From: an uncultured Ruminobacter sp.
Lineage (GTDB): Bacteria; Pseudomonadota; Gammaproteobacteria; Enterobacterales; Succinivibrionaceae
Assembly: GCA_900767005.1 (NCBI GenBank)
Contig: CAAFXL010000414.1
Location: forward strand, 1 to 9,506
Reading direction: 5' to 3'
Length of the DNA stretch: 9,506 nt
Made by a program: the position numbers and the translations under genes. Numbering within the stretch: position 1 is the first letter of the stretch; each line of letters starts with the position of its first letter. Of the stretch, positions 6,047 through 9,506 are shown in pieces. Below the pieces are notes generated by a model. That model was not told where the DNA came from. It did not search any database and saw nothing but the letters and a program-made list of their open reading frames with translations.

Positions 6047-7960
6047 TTATTGTCCTTGTTCTATTGCTTCTAATTCTTCCCAGCGTGCATAAGCTTTAGT
6101 TAGCTCCTCGTTTAAATTATCATAATTTAAACCAATTTCACGTTTTTCTTCGGCACTCTTTTGCCCATATTCGTTACTTCCAAAAAGAGCATCAAGATCG
6201 GAAATCTTTCCTTCAAGTTCCTCAATTAATGATGGTAACTTTTCAAGTTCATTCTTTTCTTTAAAAGAAAGTTTTTTCTTCTTTTCTACACCCACTAAAG
6301 TTTTAGCCTTAGGAGCAGTTTCCTTTTTAGTTGTCTTTAAAGTCTCTTCCTTAGACAAGGAACGAGCTAATAAAGTTTCATGTAAATCAGTATAACCACC
6401 AATAAATTGTTCAATAGTGCCATCTCCTGGTAAATACCAGGTTTCAGTTACTACGTTATCTAAGAAATAGCGGTCGTGACTAACCACAATTAATGTTGCC
6501 TTAAAATCTAACAAGAGCTCTTCAAGTAAGTCTAATGTTTCAATATCAAGGTCATTAGTTGGTTCATCTAAGATTAATAAATTACATGGCTTTAAAAAGA
6601 TTCGAGCAAGTAATAAGCGGTTCTTTTCCCCGCCTGATAAAGCTTTAACCGGAGTACGGCTTCTTTCAGGTGAGAATAGAAAATCTTGTAAATAACCTAG
6701 TACATGCTGAGTTTTTCTGGCAACTTCCACAGTAGTTTTTCCGTGAGCAAGATTATCCATTACGGTTTTTTCAGGATCTAATTGCTCGCGATACTGGTCA
6801 AAGTAAGCAATTTGTAAATTAGTACCAACCTTTAATTTACCAGTATAACCTGTTAATTGCCCTAAAATAAGCTTAATTAAAGTAGTTTTACCAGTACCAT
6901 TGGCTCCAACGATCCCAATCTTATCACCGCGAAGAACTAGCGTACTAAAATCTTTAATAATTTCTTTTTCACCTAATTTAAATGATAAATTCTCAATATC
7001 AAGCACTAATTTACCTGAGATTTCTTTATCATCTAAACGTAAAGAAACATTTCCTTGTAAGTTGCGGCGATTCTTGTGTTCTACTCTCATTTCTTTTAGT
7101 CTTCTAACACGGCTATCAGAACGAGTTAAACGAGCCTTTATTCCTTTTCTAATCCACGCTTCTTCTTGACTTAAAATGCGGTCAAAGTCTTTATTAGCAA
7201 TTTCTTCAAGTCTTAAAGCTTCTTCTTTAGCTTGCTTAAAATTAGTATACCCTCCTGGAAAATAACTAATTTTACCGCGGTCAATATCAACTATTCGTTT
7301 AGCAACTCTATCAATAAATGCTCGGTCGTGGGAAATAAAAACAACAGCTCCCTTAAAGCTATCTAAAAATTCCCCTAACCAATCAATAGTTTTAATATCA
7401 AGGTGGTTAGTTGGTTCATCTAGTAATAGTAAATCAGGTTCATTAACTAGAGCTCTAGCAAGAGCTACCTTTCTTAGCCACCCCCCTGATAAATCAGCCA
7501 TTTTTTTATTAGGGTCAAGTTCAAGTAAACTTAATAAACGCTTAATTAAAGCTTCAACATGCCAACCTGATTTACTTTCAATAAATTCTGAAAGTTTACT
7601 TGCATCTGTTGAAAGTTTGGGATTTAACCCTGCACTTAATCCCATATTAACTAAGTAAATTTGGGATAAATATTCACCAACCTCAAAAGCTCCCTTAGCA
7701 ACATAAGAATAAACGCATTCTTCTAAATGAGCTGGCGGGTCTTGTTCAAGTCTTGCAATACGAAGATTTTGTTTTTCACTTCTTATTGCTTCATCAGGCT
7801 TAATTGACTTATCAATTATTTTTAAAAGGGTGGATTTTCCTGCACCATTGCGACCTACTATCGCAATTCTATCCTGCTCTTCAATCGTTAAATCAGTATG
7901 ATCAAAAAGTGGGGCAGCACTATAAGATAAATAAAGATTATTTAATGTTAAAATTGCCAT
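6047..7960 (-). CDS. uup: ABC-F ATPase Uup
   Basis: Uup is a soluble tandem-ATPase ABC-F protein with no membrane domain. In E. coli it associates with ribosomes, is linked to 50S assembly or translation factor function, and its loss raises precise transposon excision. The 637-residue length is normal. The first ATPase has Walker A GRNGAGKS (36-43), signature LSGGWLRK (157-164, typical of Uup) and Walker B with LLLLDEPTNHLD (177-188). A charged inter-domain linker at about 240-300 (KARLTRSDSRVRRLKEMR) follows. The second ATPase has GANGTGKTT (352-360), LSGGEKNR (441-448) and LLILDEPTNDLD (461-472), with switch HDR at 211-213 and 495-497. After a Lys/Thr-rich connector (about 537-560) comes a C-terminal Glu/Lys/Leu coiled-coil domain (about 562-632), which binds DNA in E. 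coli Uup. The ATG lies 1 nt after the rlmKL stop and its Shine-Dalgarno AAGGAT lies inside the end of rlmKL, so translation is probably coupled. Confidence 0.95.
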   Translation of the reverse strand: MAILTLNNLYLSYSAAPLFDHTDLTIEEQDRIAIVGRNGAGKSTLLKIIDKSIKPDEAIRSEKQNLRIARLEQDPPAHLEECVYSYVAKGAFEVGEYLSQIYLVNMGLSAGLNPKLSTDASKLSEFIESKSGWHVEALIKRLLSLLELDPNKKMADLSGGWLRKVALARALVNEPDLLLLDEPTNHLDIKTIDWLGEFLDSFKGAVVFISHDRAFIDRVAKRIVDIDRGKISYFPGGYTNFKQAKEEALRLEEIANKDFDRILSQEEAWIRKGIKARLTRSDSRVRRLKEMRVEHKNRRNLQGNVSLRLDDKEISGKLVLDIENLSFKLGEKEIIKDFSTLVLRGDKIGIVGANGTGKTTLIKLILGQLTGYTGKLKVGTNLQIAYFDQYREQLDPEKTVMDNLAHGKTTVEVARKTQHVLGYLQDFLFSPERSRTPVKALSGGEKNRLLLARIFLKPCNLLILDEPTNDLDIETLDLLEELLLDFKATLIVVSHDRYFLDNVVTETWYLPGDGTIEQFIGGYTDLHETLLARSLSKEETLKTTKKETAPKAKTLVGVEKKKKLSFKEKNELEKLPSLIEELEGKISDLDALFGSNEYGQKSAEEKREIGLNYDNLNEELTKAYARWEELEAIEQGQ

Positions 7961-7961
7961 T

Positions 7962-9494
7962 TTAATCCTTAACCTTAGTTATTTCCCAACAATTATGGAT
8001 CTTACTATTACGCTTAAAGTCTAAAGGAATAGTCTTTGCGGTAATATTTTTAGCTTTTAAATTAGCTTTTGTTAATCCTTCTTCATCCATAATAAAGTTA
8101 CGGTTATTATTTGAGAAAATAATCTTACCATCATCACGGAGTAAACGAGCTAAATTAGTTATTAGTGCTACATGATCGCGCTGCACATCAAAAACGTCAG
8201 TCATACGTTTTGAGTTTGAAAATGTTGGTGGGTCGCAGAAAATTAGATCGTAATTTCCATTAGCACTCTTTAACCATTCAAGGCAGTCTTCCTGCACAAA
8301 AAAATGATTGGCTGGTGGAATATTATTAGCTTTTAAATTGTCCTTTGCCCAATTTAAATAAGTTCTACTCATATCAACCGTAGTTGTGGTTTTGGCGCCA
8401 CCTAGGGCTGCATAAACGGTTGCAGAACCAGTGTAAGCAAAGACATTTAAAAAGTCTTTACCCATGCTTTCTTCCATGATTAATTTTCTAGTTAATCTAT
8501 GATCTAAGAATAATCCAGTATCTAAATAATCCCATAAATTAACAATAAATGAAGCATTATATTCTTTAATTAATAAAGTATGCTTACAGTCTGAAAGCTT
8601 TTCATATTGAGTTTCACCCTTTTTACGCTCTCTAACTTTAACAATTACTTTATCGCCATCGACTCCAGTTACTTCTACTAGAGCCTGAATCATATCAAGT
8701 AATCGCTCTTTAGCTACATAATCTTTAATCGTCTTTGGAGCTTTATATTCGTTAATTACAATATAATCTTGATATCTATCAATTGCAGCACAGTAATTTG
8801 GTAAATCAGCATCATAAATGCGATAAGCTTCAATACCTTCCTTTTTCGCCCATTTATCTAAATGCTTGATGTTTTTAGCTAAACGATTTGCAAAATCAAC
8901 CGCAACTAAAGGTTTAGCCTTTTCACTAGCATTTGATGAAGAGGTAGAAGATTGGGCTTTACACTCGCTAAGGTTATTTTCCTTAGGATTTTCAAGATTC
9001 TTACCTTGAGCCTCAAGATTACTATTACTATCAGCATTAGCACTAATATTAGTATTTACTTCTTGAGGTACCCCATCTTTATCTTTTAAAGTTTTTGGAG
9101 TAGTAGAATTTTCTGATAAAGAAGCATCATTATTACTAATATTATTAGAATTTAACTTAGCTTTATTAAGAGCTTCCTCTGTAAGATTTTCATTAATCTC
9201 AAACACACGAAGCTGACAATTTAGAGCACCATTAAATAGTTTATAGGTTTTTAGGGGTCTTAGTCTTAAACACCCTAAAAGTTCCTCATTAGAGGAAATA
9301 ATACCAACGCGGTAACCTTTAAAGTTTTCTTTTACTCTTAAACCTAAAGTTGTATAAACTTTTAATAATTGAGCAAAGTTTCCTAATCGTTCACCATATG
9401 GTGGATTACAAATTACATAACCTTTAGATTTACCTTCACTAATAGGATTATATAAATCATTTAAATCTTGGCACTTAATGGTGATTACATCTTT
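7962..9494 (-). CDS. rlmL: Bifunctional 23S rRNA methyltransferase RlmKL (5' end cut off)
   Basis: RlmKL (RlmL/YcbY) methylates 23S rRNA at G2445 (m2G, RlmL half) and G2069 (m7G, RlmK half). The frame is open from the adapter junction at 9494 to the TAA at 7962, 510 codons. E. coli RlmKL is about 702 residues, so roughly 200-300 N-terminal residues (THUMP and start of the first Rossmann domain) lie off-window. The visible RlmL part includes the catalytic motif NPPYGERL (9407-9384) and the C-terminal LKTYKLFNGALNCQL. Then comes an Asn/Ser-rich linker (9194-8907). The RlmK part has DFANRLAKN, DADLPNY, DYLDTGLFLDHR, SAM motif FAYTGSATV, VDMSRTYLNWA, catalytic DPPTFSNS and the ending SKIHNCWEIT. 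The GTG at 9206 lacks a Shine-Dalgarno and sits mid-protein; it is not the start. This is probably the promoter-proximal gene seen of the rlmKL-uup-DUF3466 operon. Confidence 0.95.
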   Translation of the reverse strand, partial: KDVITIKCQDLNDLYNPISEGKSKGYVICNPPYGERLGNFAQLLKVYTTLGLRVKENFKGYRVGIISSNEELLGCLRLRPLKTYKLFNGALNCQLRVFEINENLTEEALNKAKLNSNNISNNDASLSENSTTPKTLKDKDGVPQEVNTNISANADSNSNLEAQGKNLENPKENNLSECKAQSSTSSSNASEKAKPLVAVDFANRLAKNIKHLDKWAKKEGIEAYRIYDADLPNYCAAIDRYQDYIVINEYKAPKTIKDYVAKERLLDMIQALVEVTGVDGDKVIVKVRERKKGETQYEKLSDCKHTLLIKEYNASFIVNLWDYLDTGLFLDHRLTRKLIMEESMGKDFLNVFAYTGSATVYAALGGAKTTTTVDMSRTYLNWAKDNLKANNIPPANHFFVQEDCLEWLKSANGNYDLIFCDPPTFSNSKRMTDVFDVQRDHVALITNLARLLRDDGKIIFSNNNRNFIMDEEGLTKANLKAKNITAKTIPLDFKRNSKIHNCWEITKVKD

Positions 9495-9506
9495 AGATCG
9501 GAAGAG
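9495..9506. other. Illumina adapter remnant (right contig end)
   Basis: The last 12 bases, AGATCGGAAGAG, equal the start of the Illumina TruSeq adapter read-through sequence and mirror the adapter at the left end. The rlmKL frame stays open through these bases by chance, adding four artefactual residues if they are not trimmed. Confidence 0.96.

Noticed and set aside
6195..6203. AGATCGGAA, resembling an internal Illumina adapter
   Set aside because: Only nine bases match, and uup reads through in frame with normal C-terminal-domain residues (KISDLDALFG). It is a chance match, not a chimeric join.
6900..7169. Plus-strand open frame of 89 codons inside uup
   Set aside because: It is antisense to the conserved second ATPase domain of Uup and has low-complexity Ser/Leu/Phe composition.
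9204..9206. GTG at 9206 as start of a stand-alone RlmK
   Set aside because: There is no Shine-Dalgarno, and the frame stays open upstream through recognisable RlmL sequence.

Overview
The window is an AT-rich stretch (roughly one third G+C by eye) of a gammaproteobacterial chromosome. Every gene is a recognisable gammaproteobacterial housekeeping or accessory gene. RdgC, TrhP/YegQ, YciO, RNase AM/YciV, Uup and RlmKL line up closely with their E. coli counterparts. A DUF3466-type exported protein behind rlmKL-uup recalls Vibrionales, Alteromonadales and Aeromonadales. Low G+C plus this gene set would fit an anaerobic gut Aeromonadales lineage such as Succinivibrionaceae, but that placement is inference. 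Both ends carry Illumina adapter sequence (1-15 and 9495-9506), so native DNA spans about 16-9494 and the contig edges are assembly artefacts.

Layout: (1) plus strand, rdgC (42-947) with its own intrinsic terminator; (2) plus strand, trhP/yegQ (1078-2415), ending in a hairpin shared with the converging genes; (3) minus strand, a two-gene unit rnm-yciO (4047 down to 2528), with a candidate promoter and a long leader hairpin just upstream; (4) minus strand, a tightly packed unit rlmKL-uup-DUF3466 (from beyond the right edge down to 4251), with gaps of 1 and 5 nt and a strong intrinsic terminator at 4194-4231.

Five of the seven genes belong to RNA or ribosome-related families: tRNA U34 hydroxylation (TrhP), 5'-end maturation of rRNA (RNase AM), a YrdC/Sua5-fold protein (YciO), 23S rRNA methylation (RlmKL) and a ribosome-associated ABC-F ATPase (Uup). 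RdgC is a DNA-binding RecA modulator. The DUF3466 protein is the odd one out: it has a signal peptide and a GlyGly-CTERM-like C-terminal anchor, so it should be exported and processed, yet it is packed behind two cytoplasmic ribosome genes.

The right-hand gene is cut by the contig end. The apparent GTG start at 9206 is false: the frame stays open for 96 more codons and contains the NPPYGERL catalytic motif of the RlmL domain. I see no mobile element, CRISPR array, tRNA or rRNA. No gene-free stretch exceeds 300 bases; the longest is 4048-4250, which holds a terminator, a probable promoter and a hairpin. I find no clearly new system. The best leads are the rnm leader hairpin, the exported DUF3466 protein in a ribosome operon, and an Asn/Ser-rich linker inside RlmKL.
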